Below, piece by piece: positions 1 to 9,772 of a stretch of 64,000 bases of DNA. The notes beneath the pieces are model-generated. The model made no database searches and was not told the DNA's origin. It saw only the letters and a program-made list of their open reading frames with translations. Within the stretch, counting starts at the first letter, position 1. Each line of letters starts with the position of its first letter. The stretch is from Lucinisca nassula (taxonomy: Eukaryota > Mollusca > Bivalvia > Lucinida > Lucinidae). The stretch is taken from positions 200,897,644-200,961,643 of the forward strand of contig OY757011.1 of NCBI GenBank assembly GCA_963580285.1. Direction: 5' to 3'. A program made the translations under genes and the position numbers.

Positions 1-30
1 TTAAATAACTTAAAATTGAAAAAAAATGTT

Positions 31-103
31 TGGCACGAATAGGGCTCGAACCTATGACCTCCTGCTTATCAGACAGGCGCTCTGCCAACTGAGCTAAAGT
101 GAC
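31..103 (-). tRNA. tRNA-Ile(GAT)-like sequence, gene or pseudogene
   Basis: Read on the minus strand this is a 73-nt cloverleaf: D-arm GCTC/GAGC, anticodon stem CCTGT/GCAGG with loop CTGATAA (anticodon GAT, Ile), T-arm ATAGG-TTCGAGC-CCTAT and discriminator A. A run of eight T follows the 3' end, as for a Pol III terminator. The acceptor stem has about three mismatches (positions 2, 6 and 7). GAT is not the usual cytosolic Ile anticodon of animals (AAT/TAT). It may therefore be a decayed or tRNA-derived repeat copy or an organelle/bacterial-type tRNA insert rather than a working gene. Confidence 0.5.
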
Positions 104-138
104 AAGATATATTTAGTATGTAATATATAATGGTCTCT

Positions 139-1030
139 TCACTGCCACATCTCCACATCACAAATGTATAATCTCCACATCTCCACATTGAAATTGTGGA
201 ACATCCACATCTCCATATTGAAATTATGGAACCTCCACATTGAAATTGTGGAACCTCCACATCTCCACATTGAAATTGTGGAGGTAATTTGAAGCAAATG
301 TGGATGTAATGTGGAGAATGTGGATCCACAATGTGGAGATTCCACATGTCCACATCTACGAATTCGGCAATTTTGCAACAAGCCTTTCTGGCTTCTAAGA
401 CTCAGCTTATAATGCTCAATGTGGATGCGATGTGGAAAAGGCGGATCCACAATGTGGAGATTCCACACGTCCACATCTACACATTGAAATTGTGTAACCT
501 CCACATTGAAATTGTGGAACCTCCACATCTCCACATTGAAATTGTGCAGGTAATGTGGAGCTAATGTGGATGTAATGTGGAGAATGTGGATCCACAATGT
601 GGAGATTCCACATGTCCACATCTACGAATTCGGCAATTTTGCAACAAGCCTTTCTGGCTTCTAAGACTCAGCTTAAAATGCTCAATGTGGATGTGATGTG
701 GAGAAGGTGGATCCACAATGTGGAGATTCCACACGTCCACATCTACACATTGAAATTGTGTAACCTCCACATTGAAATTGTGGAAATTCCACATCTCCAC
801 ATTGAAATTGTAGAGGTAATGTGGAGCAAATGTGGATGTAATGTGGAGAATGTGGATCCACAATGTGGAGATTCCACATGTCCACATCTACACATTCGGC
901 AATATTCCAACCAGGCCTTTCTGGCTTCTAAGACTCAGCTTAAAATGCCCCAATGTGGATGTGATGTGGAGGATGTGGATCCACTATAAGGAGATTCCAC
1001 ACGTCCACATCTACACATTGAACAATTTGA
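139..1030. repeat. 266-bp tandem repeat built of CCACAT/TGTGGA sub-units
   Basis: The block beginning TCCACAATGTGGAGATTCCA recurs at 325, 591 and 857, exactly 266 bp apart. Each unit holds a unique core (TTCGGCAATTTTGCAACAAG and following) and many short CCACATCTCCACATTGAAAT-type sub-repeats that are partly self-complementary. Frames open on both strands here translate the repeat and are not genes. Confidence 0.9.
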
Positions 1031-1044
1031 CTCTTATTACCTGA

Positions 1045-2142
1045 CCGGTGGCAGGTATATAACTTAAGATAACTTTGGTAGGACCAAGCTGTTTATGGAA
1101 AAAAAAGATGGCAAACAACCTCCCTAGTGTGATTGTGAATTGCATTAATGGGTTTCCCTGCAACTTGGGACTCCTGGCGATTTGAGATTATCTCGAATAC
1201 ACTTTAGAACCACCTAAATGTCTCTATGGACCAGAGTGATTCCCAGAGCGGAGGCTTTCCAATGTCCGTGGATCCCCTTAAAGTAGCCTGAGCGTAGCTA
1301 TCTTCTACTCTGTTTAAGCATATATTCGATAATCTCGCATCTTTGGACCAAGCCGGAAAAACACGCAATGCAATAATCACAAACCATGCACCAGTAAGCT
1401 AGAGCACTAGCCTGTTTGTAACAAGAAACCACTTTGTAAATATAGTCAACCCAAACCAATTTTCAATGAAAATGATTTTGTTGAATTTCCAAATGAAAAT
1501 TTAAGAAAAGAAAGACTATGTTCTATGAGTGATGTATAAATGTATAAGCTTGTATAATATTTATTTCGAAAAAAATATTTGATCCCATTTGAGCTACAAC
1601 TAGCAAAATGATAATGATTTTTATCATTTTGAATCTGTTACTATTTTGAGAATTCCTATTGGGAAAAACCCATTAAGACAAAATGCTCAGAGTGGATATT
1701 TATAAAGGCGTTTTAAATGCTAAATCATATTCTTAAGGAATCTCCAGATTTAACTTTGGTTATTTACTTTATCATTTTCTTATTACTATCGCCATAACTA
1801 ACAAACCGTGAATATAAATCGAAGGTACCGCATTTCCGTTAAATGTCAGGCCATTGGATTTTCCGAAAATCGATCAATAGCGATGTTTGTCCATTGAATT
1901 TGAAAGTAGCCAATTCCCGGAAAAAAAGATTGGTTTTCCGATAATTATAAATAGTAAGAAAAAAAAAAACTAACTTTTTATGACGATATTGAATAATAAT
2001 TGTAACTTTAAATTTGTGTTGCTTAAGAAATGACTGAAATGCACAACTAAAACACCGTCATTCTGTAGAAAAGAAAGTATATAAATATTCAGCGGGACAC
2101 TGTTAAACATTGTGGGCCCTGATCAGACGCCACACCTGAATA
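1045..2142. other. AT-rich unique stretch, no gene seen
   Basis: I see no convincing coding or RNA signal. Near the end (2096-2130) lies half of the dispersed AACAGTG...GATCAGACGCC hairpin motif. Confidence 0.5.
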
Positions 2143-2599
2143 ATGAATGACTTCTAGGGGAGACCGGGGACAGTTGATGCACTTTTTAGACGTTTTGACA
2201 TATCTCTTGACTGGACCAACCGATTTTGTTATTTTTTGCATATTCTTAAAGCTCCATCTTTTCTGCATTTAAAATTGAATTGCAATTCCGAATTTGTGGA
2301 TTATTTATCCTCATTTTCAATAGATTTCTTGAGCAAGTCGACTGCATCAACTTTCCCCAGCATATTAAGTCCATGCAAACATTATGAACAATGTGAAACT
2401 CTTGCTGATCAATTGACTTAGAACTACTGTATGCTGTAAAGAATTGCAAACGCAGCAAAGAACCCCCAATGCATAACTCATTAGGCTTTAAGGGCTGGAT
2501 ACCAGATACCTGAAAATAATGCAATTATCATTTAGCTATATTTACATTTCCAGTGTAAAGCCTAATGTAAACCTATAAAAGACAGTGTAGAACATACTT

Positions 2600-3600
2600 C
2601 CATAATTCAGATCGATTAATGGATATCCATAATTCGAATTATGGATATCCATAAATCACCATCAAAGCTTTTGGATAAATGATTTCTGCCTAAGACACGT
2701 GATTGTTTTCAAGTTGCCATGTGTGCAGTTAAATATCGGAACCAGCCGTAAGAAATGGAAATTCCGGCCAACGGATCCTCTGGAATCACCTCTACGAGGA
2801 CTGCGCACCTATGATGCTTCCACGCAGAGCTGATTCCGACCCGCACACGAGTACTGGTAAACCGCTTAGAGGATCTAAGCTTGCCCAGGCAAAGCGGTGC
2901 GCACGAGTCGGACCGTCCATGCTTATAAACCCTATTGTTTCATTGGGCGACATGGCTTTTGATGTCATTTCATCTCAATGTCGGGTAAAAGTCCCACAAA
3001 ACTGGAAACAACGTCTCCAAAATGGCCTTAATAGTATTGAAGGGGACGTTAAACCTCAAACAAACACAAAATATCTCTCCCACACCATAGGCCACAACTA
3101 AGCCTACCCCACAATACCTCCACCTCCATCCCGGCTTTTATTACACACCTAAATCGGAAACCTGACGGGAATATTCGAGTTTTTTTGTGTGTTTTTTGTA
3201 AAGGGAGCAGTCATTATTCATTAGGTTTATTTGCAGAGGAGAATTATGGATATCCATAATTCGATTTATGGATATCCATAAATCAGCAGAATAATGGATA
3301 TCCATAATTCGAATTAAGGATATCCATAATTCGATTTATGGATATCCATATTTCGATCTAAATTAATGATATCCATAAATCGATTTATGGATATCCATTA
3401 TTCGATTTATGGATATCAATAAATCGAATAATGGATATCCATTATTCGATTTATGGATATCATTAATTCAGATCGATTTATGGATATCCATAATTCGAAT
3501 TATGGATATCTATAATTCGAATTATGGATATCCATAAATAATTATAGATAGCCAATTCGAATTATGGATATCCATAAATTATTAAGGATATCTATAAATA
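2600..3600. repeat. palindromic ATGGATATCCATAATTCG arrays
   Basis: Two blocks (2600-2657 and 3243-3600) are made of the self-complementary unit ATGGATATCCATAATTCGAA and variants with TTATGGATATCCATAAATCG. Between them lies a SINE (2808-3072) and unique DNA. The block at 2541-2600 (ACATTTCCAGTGTAAAG...) is related to the end of the large foldback at 63.05 kb. Confidence 0.85.
2808..3072 (+). repeat. SINE-M copy, 5' truncated
   Basis: This is one of about a dozen copies of the most common SINE here. Shared landmarks in order: ATGATGCTTCCACGCAGAGC, GTACTGGTAAACCGCTTAGA, TCATCTCAATGTCGGGTAAA, and the 3' end GGGGACGTTAAAC followed by CAAACAAACA. Frames across it are repeat translations. Confidence 0.85.
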
Positions 3601-3931
3601 CGGATTTAATAGTAAAACGGCGCCCCATAAGTATGTTTTATAAATCTTTAATGCTTTATAACGTATGTATTAAGGGTATTGAAGTAGATCTAATAACTAC
3701 AGCTGAACTGAACTACTCCATTACATACTGAAAACTCGGGAAACAATATTCCTACTTAACATTACATGTACCCTGAAGCATTTCTTTATGTTGACTGGGT
3801 CGCCGCTCGGGGCCATGCATCCCGAACAATTCCTGGTACGTCATAGATGGACATAGTGTTTGCAGGGTTGTTCCTCATCCATGCGTCCTGTCCATCGGAG
3901 AAATACTTCTTGAGAGGACCAAACACAGACC

Positions 3932-4114
3932 TGTGAGTGAGTGAGTGTTTGAGTTTTACGTCCCACCAACAGCTGAGGTCATACGGAGACGGGATCTCGG
4001 TTTAAAGACTGGGCTTCTCCAGACTTTCGGATGAGTCTTTAAAACCGAGGTCCCGTCTCCGTATGACCTTGGATGTTGTTGGGACGTAAAACTCAAACAC
4101 TCACTCACTCACTC
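3932..4114. repeat. foldback made of two inverted SINE-C 3' ends
   Basis: An inverted repeat: GAGTGAGTGTTTGAGTTTTA at 3943 and its complement at the other end, meeting near CTTCTCCAGACTTTCGGATG. Both arms match the 3' half of SINE-C (compare 34926-35082). It separates two pogo transposase fragments. Confidence 0.85.
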
Positions 4115-4597
4115 GCCGGAAGTCAAGGCTCCGATCTGCTTGGCACCCCTTCGCCCGACAACACTGGCACTCTCGGGCTTTTGAACTGTGGACAGCCCGG
4201 TCTCGTCAACATCTATATATCATAGGGCATGATTTGGTCCCGGTCGAGAAAGGTTTTCAGCTGGTCGAAAAATCTGTTGACGTTGGCTCTGTTGAAGCTC
4301 GTGGGTCTTGATAGACTCGTGGGTTCTGGAGTACGGATGGACAGGGATGGATGACGCTTAAGAAATCCTGAAAACCAGTCCGGTCCAGCACAACCTCCAC
4401 GGCTCCATTGATCCGGCATACGCAGTTCAAACTCTACAGCACACTCATATGCTATAGTTTATCAACGACCTTTGAGAGTTCAAAGTTCAAGCTTGACAAG
4501 ACTATTCCATTTTTTAGGGGACGCAGGTTTCAGACACGTTTTTTTTTCATGATTTTTAAATATGTAAACATATTTTTTGTCAATATGAATGTGTAGA

Positions 4598-4684
4598 AGT
4601 CGTAGCCTAGTGGTTCTTGCGAGGAACTAAATGATACTGGATATATTTTGGCGAGTACCGTGGTTCGAATCCCAGTACTACCCA
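4598..4684 (+). other. tRNA-like module near left end of element A
   Basis: The A-box TAGCCTAGTGG and the B-box GGTTCGAATCC both fit the Pol III internal promoter consensus. A T-rich stretch follows. The copy in element A2 (31803-31897) has an equally good pair, at the same distance from its TIR. Confidence 0.6.
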
Positions 4685-4855
4685 TTTCTTATTTTTAATT
4701 TGGAATTTTTTTTAATATCTATTTTAATTATTTTTTTTATGTTTTATATATTATTTTTTATCTTTTGTTTCCTATTTTATTTTCAACAATTGTATTTAAA
4801 TTTCATTGTACAATTCGCAAATAATTTCAGATTCATTTTAACAATGAATTTTTGT

Positions 4856-7267
4856 TCATGCAGCTTCGCCTTCACTGGCAGTATCTGTCTCAAACTCGCT
4901 TGCTGTATCGGTAGCAGAATCACTTTCTGAATCGGAAGTCAGCTCTATGATAAATCTGTCCATGTCCTTGTCCACAGCGATGTCTGTCTCCCAATATTTC
5001 TTTTCAATCTCCTTCACGTCTCGAATGCACCCTTCCCACTCTGCAGCGGTGATAGAGGCAAGACCCTCCTCGATGAGGTTTTTAACTGCTATCAGTTTAC
5101 ACCCGAGATTACGCCGAGCAATGTAACCTGAAATACAAACAAGGAAACGTTGTGATAAAGATTGATAAATACAGACAATACTCTATATTAAGATCACCTT
5201 AGAGACTGTAAAAATGGTCTTTAAGACCACTTTTGAACAGTCCCAAAATCGGACTCTTACCATGAGATACTGGTTGTAGAAATATTCTGAAACCTCTCAA
5301 TAACCTTCAATGCTAAAAATATCTAGGTGGTTCTAACAGAGGATTTTTTCTGTAATTCATAAGTTCACATACCATAATAGTTTGACACCCCGCCAATCGG
5401 GGCGTAGAGAAATAATTTAGGCTGCACGGTGCTTCTACGCAGAGCTTAAGCCGAGTAGGCTTTAGGATGTCATTTCATCTCAATGTCGGGTAAAAGTACC
5501 GTCTCCAAAATGATCTAAATACTGTTGAAGGGGGTATAAAACTCCAAATTAAACAAATAAAATATAAGCATTTATTCAAATTAGTTTATATATGGATGTT
5601 TTAACTTTAAGATTCCCCATATTAGCTCAATTGCGTTTAGGTCAGCATGGTATGGAGAAAGTCGAAGGGCCTTGTGTCCACGAGCTTCTAGGGCACTGTC
5701 AACCACGTACACAGGCTCAAATGGTGCGTGCTGCTTAGCAAGTAGTAGCAAGTCGGCCCTCAGCATGTTCGTAGGGTTATACTTGACATGGTGTCGGTCT
5801 AACCACTCCATAATCTTGGCCTTTGTCGCTCTGCTAGTGGGCAACCTGTCAACTTCCACGTTGTGGTAAGACGCATTATCCAGCATTACCACAGACTTAG
5901 CTGGTAAGTTTGGAATCAGCTGCTTGTTCATCCAGGTCATGAAGTTCTTGTGGTTCATTTCGTTGTGGTAATCTCCGGATGATGTATGAGCTTTCCAGAC
6001 CAATTCAGCTCCAGGAATGAACCCGTTCTCTCCGCCCGCATGGAGTATAATCATCCGTTCACCTGAAAATATACAATGTAAAAAGGCATTATTAATCTAT
6101 CATATGCGGAAAACCCCTAAAGGGGGTACCTTGGCAAACAGTGCAGGCCCAGATCATATGCCACAGAAAGCGTCGTCTGATCACGGCATGCACTATTTGC
6201 AAACAGAATTTTCCGTCAAAAATAAAATGAAAAAAAAAAAAAAAAATAGACCTGATACCCCTTATAAGACAAAATGACTTGTCCAACATGTAGCAATGGA
6301 ACAGTTCACTAGAATACAATGGGCTAATGGGTTACGTTACAGTGCTAAAACATACAAACTCTCATTTTTTGGGCACGGCGGTGGGGGCAGAGGTGGGGGT
6401 TATGGCCTTTTCAACATTATTTCGAGCCGATCACGAATTAAAGGGGGGGGGGGGCGAAAATCGGAATAACCGCAGGAAAAACACTTGGCTTTCCGTTGCA
6501 GCACATGCGCATGGAGTCTCACATGTGATCCCACTGAGGCTCGAACCTACAGCGGTGAGAAAACTTATGAGAGTCAGCGCCTATCATATAATGTAATTAT
6601 TTCCGATTCAGCATATTTTCGTAAAATAAAAACCAATGAATGATACAGCTTTCCAGAAGCATACTTTGGAAAATGGTATTTTCAAGCCAACCCCAGAATC
6701 ATCCTGCCAACACTTCGGTACTGTATGATGGCTGTGAACGTACGTTTCATCGGTGTGAACTACGTAGTAGCCTTGATCCCTCAGACGTTTAAATTCTCGT
6801 AGAAACTGTATACGTTTCACCAAGATGTCAGATCGTTCCATAAGCACACTCCTACTTGTTCGGCATTTCCGGTACTTGAAACCTAACTCCATCAGAAGTT
6901 GCCTCAGATGCTCATTTGAGCCTTGACAGCCAATGTTCCCCAGAAGAGCTGATTTAATATTCTTGAGCGTCGGGAGAATACTCTGCATCGTAAACATGCC
7001 GTTAATCGTCCTCCGTACCACTCCCTTATCAAAGTCATCCAGTGGCTTCACTCTCGGCTTGACAGGTTTCGGCTTATTCTCCTGACCTTTCTTGCAAATG
7101 CGGAAAACAGTGGCCCTGCTTACCCCCGTCATCGCATTAACACGCTCCCCAGCCTGCTTAAGTGATATCTGCAACCCTTTCTCTCTTTCAAGCTTGCAGA
7201 ACTGGTCAACATTTCTGATAATTTCTCTAGAATCTGAGCTTAAACGATTCCCCTGTGCTCGTTTCAT
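4856..7267 (-). CDS. DDE transposase of element A, three exons
   Basis: Cut-and-paste transposase of the IS630/Tc1/mariner (DDE_3) type. Exon 1, 7267-6665: helix-turn-helix N-terminal region (GVSRATVFRICKKG) and first catalytic Asp in HTDETYVHSHHTVPKCW. Exon 2, 6062-5605: SGDYHNEMNHKNF, second Asp in VVMLDNASYHN and the Glu in DLNAIELIWG. Exon 3, 5127-4856: YIARRNLGCKL, EKKYWETD and an acidic Ser/Asp/Glu tail before the stop. An in-frame ATG at 7329 would add about 21 residues. Exon limits are inferred from family continuity and pyrimidine-rich TTTTCAG/ATTTCAG acceptors. At both junctions plain GT-AG splicing would leave the frame one base short; each donor reads AAAGT where AAAGGT is expected. 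All three catalytic residues remain, so it is recent or recently lost. Confidence 0.75.
5383..5560 (+). repeat. SINE-M copy, internally deleted
   Basis: It carries CACGGTGCTTCTACGCAGAG, then jumps to TCATTTCATCTCAATGTCGG and ends in a degenerate GGGGGTATAAAACTCC with CAAATAAA. It lies in the second intron of the element A transposase. Confidence 0.7.
6132..6590 (-). repeat. GATCAGACGCC hairpin and SINE-B in the first transposase intron
   Basis: 6132-6200 is a degenerate copy of the dispersed hairpin with outer arms GCAAACAGTGCAGGCCCAGA and GCATGCACTATTTGC. About 6415-6590 is a minus-strand SINE-B: a tRNA-like head (GGCTCGAACCTACAGC on the plus strand is the B-box region) and the GAAAATCGGAATAACCGC... 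body. A poly-G tract is at 6440-6451. Confidence 0.65.
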
Positions 7268-7361
7268 TTTGCAAGAAATGAATACACATTTCGTGGGATC
7301 CGAATAAATAAACGAATAAAGATTTTGCATGAAAATATCGTGATAAAAAATCTAAAAAAAA

Positions 7362-7446
7362 CCACCCTCCCCAAGACTTGAACCCCCGACCTCAAGGTTG
7401 ACACGTCTGCTGCTAGACTATCTCTACTGTACGTCTAACTGGCTCA
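7362..7446 (-). other. tRNA-like module near right end of element A
   Basis: On the minus strand a tRNA-like stretch ends with B-box GGTTCAAGTCT and is followed at once by a run of eight T, like a Pol III terminator. The A-box is weak. The module is inverted relative to the left one. The same stretch occurs in element A2 at about 32885-32980. Confidence 0.45.
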
Positions 7447-8003
7447 AGAGGTATACGATTAAGGTTGTGATGGTAGCTGTCGCACAATGTAAAATACCAA
7501 CTAAAGCCGACTTACCTAAATCTTGGTCGAGTCCAAAATTAAAAGTGCAGTCACGTTTCACTGCGTTTTGAAAGACTATAATACTCTTACGTCTTTAGGA
7601 GACAACCCAAAGTATATATCTGCTGCTCGAATAAGATAGTCCTGCAAGACAGTCTCTACCTGCGTAAGGGACCTATATCCAATATTCAAATCACGTGAGC
7701 CATTAACTTCAGCTTGCTTCACATAACGGCCCAGTGTACAGTTATTCACCCCAATTTCCGTGGCCACCGAACGAACGGATCGTCCCATGAAAATGATTTC
7801 ATTTAGGCCCTACACCATGCTCTATTATGTTCCTGGGCGTTTCAGCACGGGTGGTTTTCCTAATATAGTTTCTCACCATTCTGAAACGAACAGCTGCTAA
7901 TTTTAGGATACATAGAGAGATGAAACTTATAAACGGCCTTAAGATGTTTTAAGTTTGATAGAAACGTGATTTTGTCTTATCAATTATGGCTTAGAAACTA
8001 CAA

Positions 8004-8063
8004 CGGGGCAGGTTGATGCACCGCATCAATGTGCCCCGTGCTCAATGCATCAACCTGCCCCAG
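8004..8063. repeat. subterminal inverted repeat of the pogo-like element
   Basis: GGGGCAGGTTGATGCA and its complement TGCATCAACCTGCCCC enclose CCGCATCAATGTGCCCCGTG. The motif resembles the TIR and may be an internal transposase-binding site. Confidence 0.7.
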
Positions 8064-8432
8064 CCACCCCCCACGTGACATTCAGCAAGGGAGGCAACTT
8101 ATATATGATGTTTTCATTCAAATGAGCTTGTCGTTTGAAAGATGAAGGATCTAGCTACCCGTGTGCATAACTTGGTTATGATCTAGCAGAAATAAATGTT
8201 TGCGAATCGAAAAAGCGCAAAAAATCTGAAAATTTACTCACATGTCTCAAAAATGAAATTTTCTTCACTAAAGGCGCACTTGTCATCCAAATTCGTCGAA
8301 ACTTCCGGAAAAGATGGCGGCTATCAGTGACGTCTTTATTTCGTTATTTAAGACATCATAAATTGCATATTGGCGTATTTATTAAGCCTGCATTAACCTA
8401 CCCCGTGCATCAACTGGCCCCGGTATCCCCTA

Positions 8433-9290
8433 CCTTACACTGCTAAGTGACAGTTCCTTGGACATTTTTCCAACAAACAAACAAAACAGTTTTACTGTGA
8501 GACTAGATCATCCCATTAACATCAATGAAAAAAACTGGGAAGTTGCATTAGTAGAAATTATGACTTCAACACAAGTGCTGAACATCAGTGAAGAAAATAA
8601 CTTTTTCTATTTAGTTTTTCTTGATCCAGGCTACATAAGAAGACACGGTTTCGAAAATGTCACTGAAATGTGTAGAAATACGAATGCATGTGACAAATTT
8701 AAACTGATCATCCCACCTGGCAAATATGTTTCTCCCAGTCATTTGGCACAATAAAATGCAATCTTCTATCAATGCGTTTGAGAACGGAATTTTGAAACAT
8801 GTAAATGTTGACATTGGAGTTGTTTTTGATGAAAATTTTAAACGCATGAAAATAATTTGTCAAGATGAAAGACAAACTAGGTTACAATTTTCCAAAGAGT
8901 TTGGAAAGTTATTAGGACTCAATCCTTCTCTGTTCGGAAAACCTATTGGGAATGAAAAAGATTCATTTATTTTAAATGTAGACCTGAATACTCCACATGA
9001 TACCTTTTTCATATATTCAGAAATTGCAGATTTTACAAATGTTGGTGATGTGAAGGCACCGATTTTGAGAATTGTTCCATTTAATCATACCAAGTATTCT
9101 ACTTATTTTCATACAGAACTAAAAATTTGCACTATGTGCCACAGTGCCAGTAGCCAAATCTTTCATTGACCAAGTTCATATCAGCATAAAAACAGCCACT
9201 GATAAAAGTGTACCTTTTATGACTGGAAAGTCTTTGGTTAAATTACACTTTAGACACAAACAGTTTTTTGAAAATGATATAAATACTCTG
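8433..9290 (+). pseudogene. virus-like (Polinton/adintovirus-type) virion protein gene, broken
   Basis: The longest pieces are 8458-8754 and 8726-9169 in different frames, and a third frame carries the end at about 9135-9290. The N-terminal part (FPTNKQNSFTVRL, WEVALVEI) and the end (GKSLVKLHFRH) resemble a family I associate with Polinton/Maverick-like and adintovirus-like elements of aquatic invertebrates, possibly the penton/minor capsid type; this is recalled family likeness, not a search. The first codons appear to lie at 2143-2156, on the far side of the pogo insertion, where an ATG reads in frame into 8433. There are at least two frameshifts (near 8740 and 9140) plus the insertion, so it cannot give a full product. 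Confidence 0.5.
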
Positions 9291-9338
9291 CATTAATACT
9301 AACTTTGTCAGTTTATCAGGCTCCTGAAAGGAAAAAAG

Positions 9339-9704
9339 ATGGTTAGTTCAGAGAAACAGATAAAAACATCCTGCAAAAAGATGGTCAAATGCAAAAAGTT
9401 ACAAGTGATACAAAACCCTAGAAAATACGAAACAAGTTATGGACAGATGCGGTACTTGATGAAAAGACTGAACACTGTTCTGAGCAATAAGCTGAGGGAA
9501 ATATGTAACGCAGAAATTCAACAACTTGCGAAAACTAGACATCCGAAAAGACGTCATCTGGCTGAACCAGGAAGAAAAATGAAACAACAATGTTCTGATA
9601 CTCACATTAGACCTACGTCTTTACCACTAAAGAATATCAAGTGTAAAAGAAGAAGTGAAGACAAACAGTCACAGACAGTTGCAGAAAATTGTGCAGAAAG
9701 TTAG
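9339..9704 (+). CDS. small basic protein of the virus-like remnant, unknown
   Basis: An open frame of 121 codons, rich in Lys and Arg (for example KKMVKCKKLQV, TRHPKRRHLAEPGRK). No domain is recognised. It lies 49 bp after the broken virion-protein gene and before the zinc-finger gene, on the same strand, and its gene-like composition suggests a third gene or a fragment of one. It could equally be part of a decayed longer frame. Confidence 0.4.
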   Translation: MVSSEKQIKTSCKKMVKCKKLQVIQNPRKYETSYGQMRYLMKRLNTVLSNKLREICNAEIQQLAKTRHPKRRHLAEPGRKMKQQCSDTHIRPTSLPLKNIKCKRRSEDKQSQTVAENCAES

Positions 9705-9772
9705 AAAGTTTTATGGAAGAGTATAAAAGGAGTGACAAGACTGAATAAAAATCAGTTCATTGTTTGACATCC

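Larger units (their letters stand above)
4453..7580 (-). mobile_element. Tc1/mariner-superfamily element A, nearly complete
   Basis: The ends are short inverted repeats: TATAGTTTATCAA at 4453 and, on the other strand, TATAGTCTTTCAA from 7580. A TA lies at each end (4453-4454, 7579-7580). Removing the element plus one TA restores the reading frame of the pogo transposase around it, which fixes the boundaries to the base. Inside are a three-exon transposase (minus), a tRNA-like module near each end, a SINE-M fragment, a SINE-B copy and a hairpin repeat. Related copies lie at 31664-33097 and 56312-60644. Confidence 0.88.
3750..7788 (-). pseudogene. pogo/Tigger-like transposase, split and lacking its DDE core
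   Basis: Pieces, in coding order: 7788-7581 holds the psq-type helix-turn-helix (VRSVATEIGVN, YFGLSPKDVR). 4452-4214 resumes in the same frame after the nested element and holds the CENP-B-type DNA-binding part (GPDWFSGFLKRHPSLSIRTP). From about 4212 the frame shifts and reads VDETGLSTVQKP to about 4115. After a SINE-derived foldback (3932-4114) the family's C-terminal end is seen (DAWMRNNP, IYDVPGIVRDAWP) at about 3935-3750. The catalytic DDE core between VDETG and the C-terminal end is gone, so the gene cannot be active. Family assignment is from remembered pogo-family motifs. Confidence 0.8.
2155..8432 (-). mobile_element. pogo/Tigger-like DNA transposon with nested insertions
   Basis: The ends are inverted repeats. 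The left starts TAGGGGAGACCGGGGACAGT at 2155; the right (reverse complement from 8432) starts TAGGGGATACCGGGGCCAGT, and both continue TTGATGCAC. TA dinucleotides at 2155-2156 and 8431-8432 are the target duplication expected of the Tc1/mariner/pogo superfamily. A further inverted pair of GGGGCAGGTTGATGCA lies at 8004-8063. Transposase pieces on the minus strand match the pogo family. About 3.1 kb of the length is a nested Tc1-like element; SINEs and palindromic arrays account for much of the rest. The element is dead: its transposase is fragmented and lacks the catalytic core. Confidence 0.85.

Noticed and set aside
139..1044. Several open frames of 60-160 codons on both strands
   Set aside because: They translate the CCACAT/TGTGGA tandem repeat in all frames and recur with the 266-bp unit; no protein-like composition.
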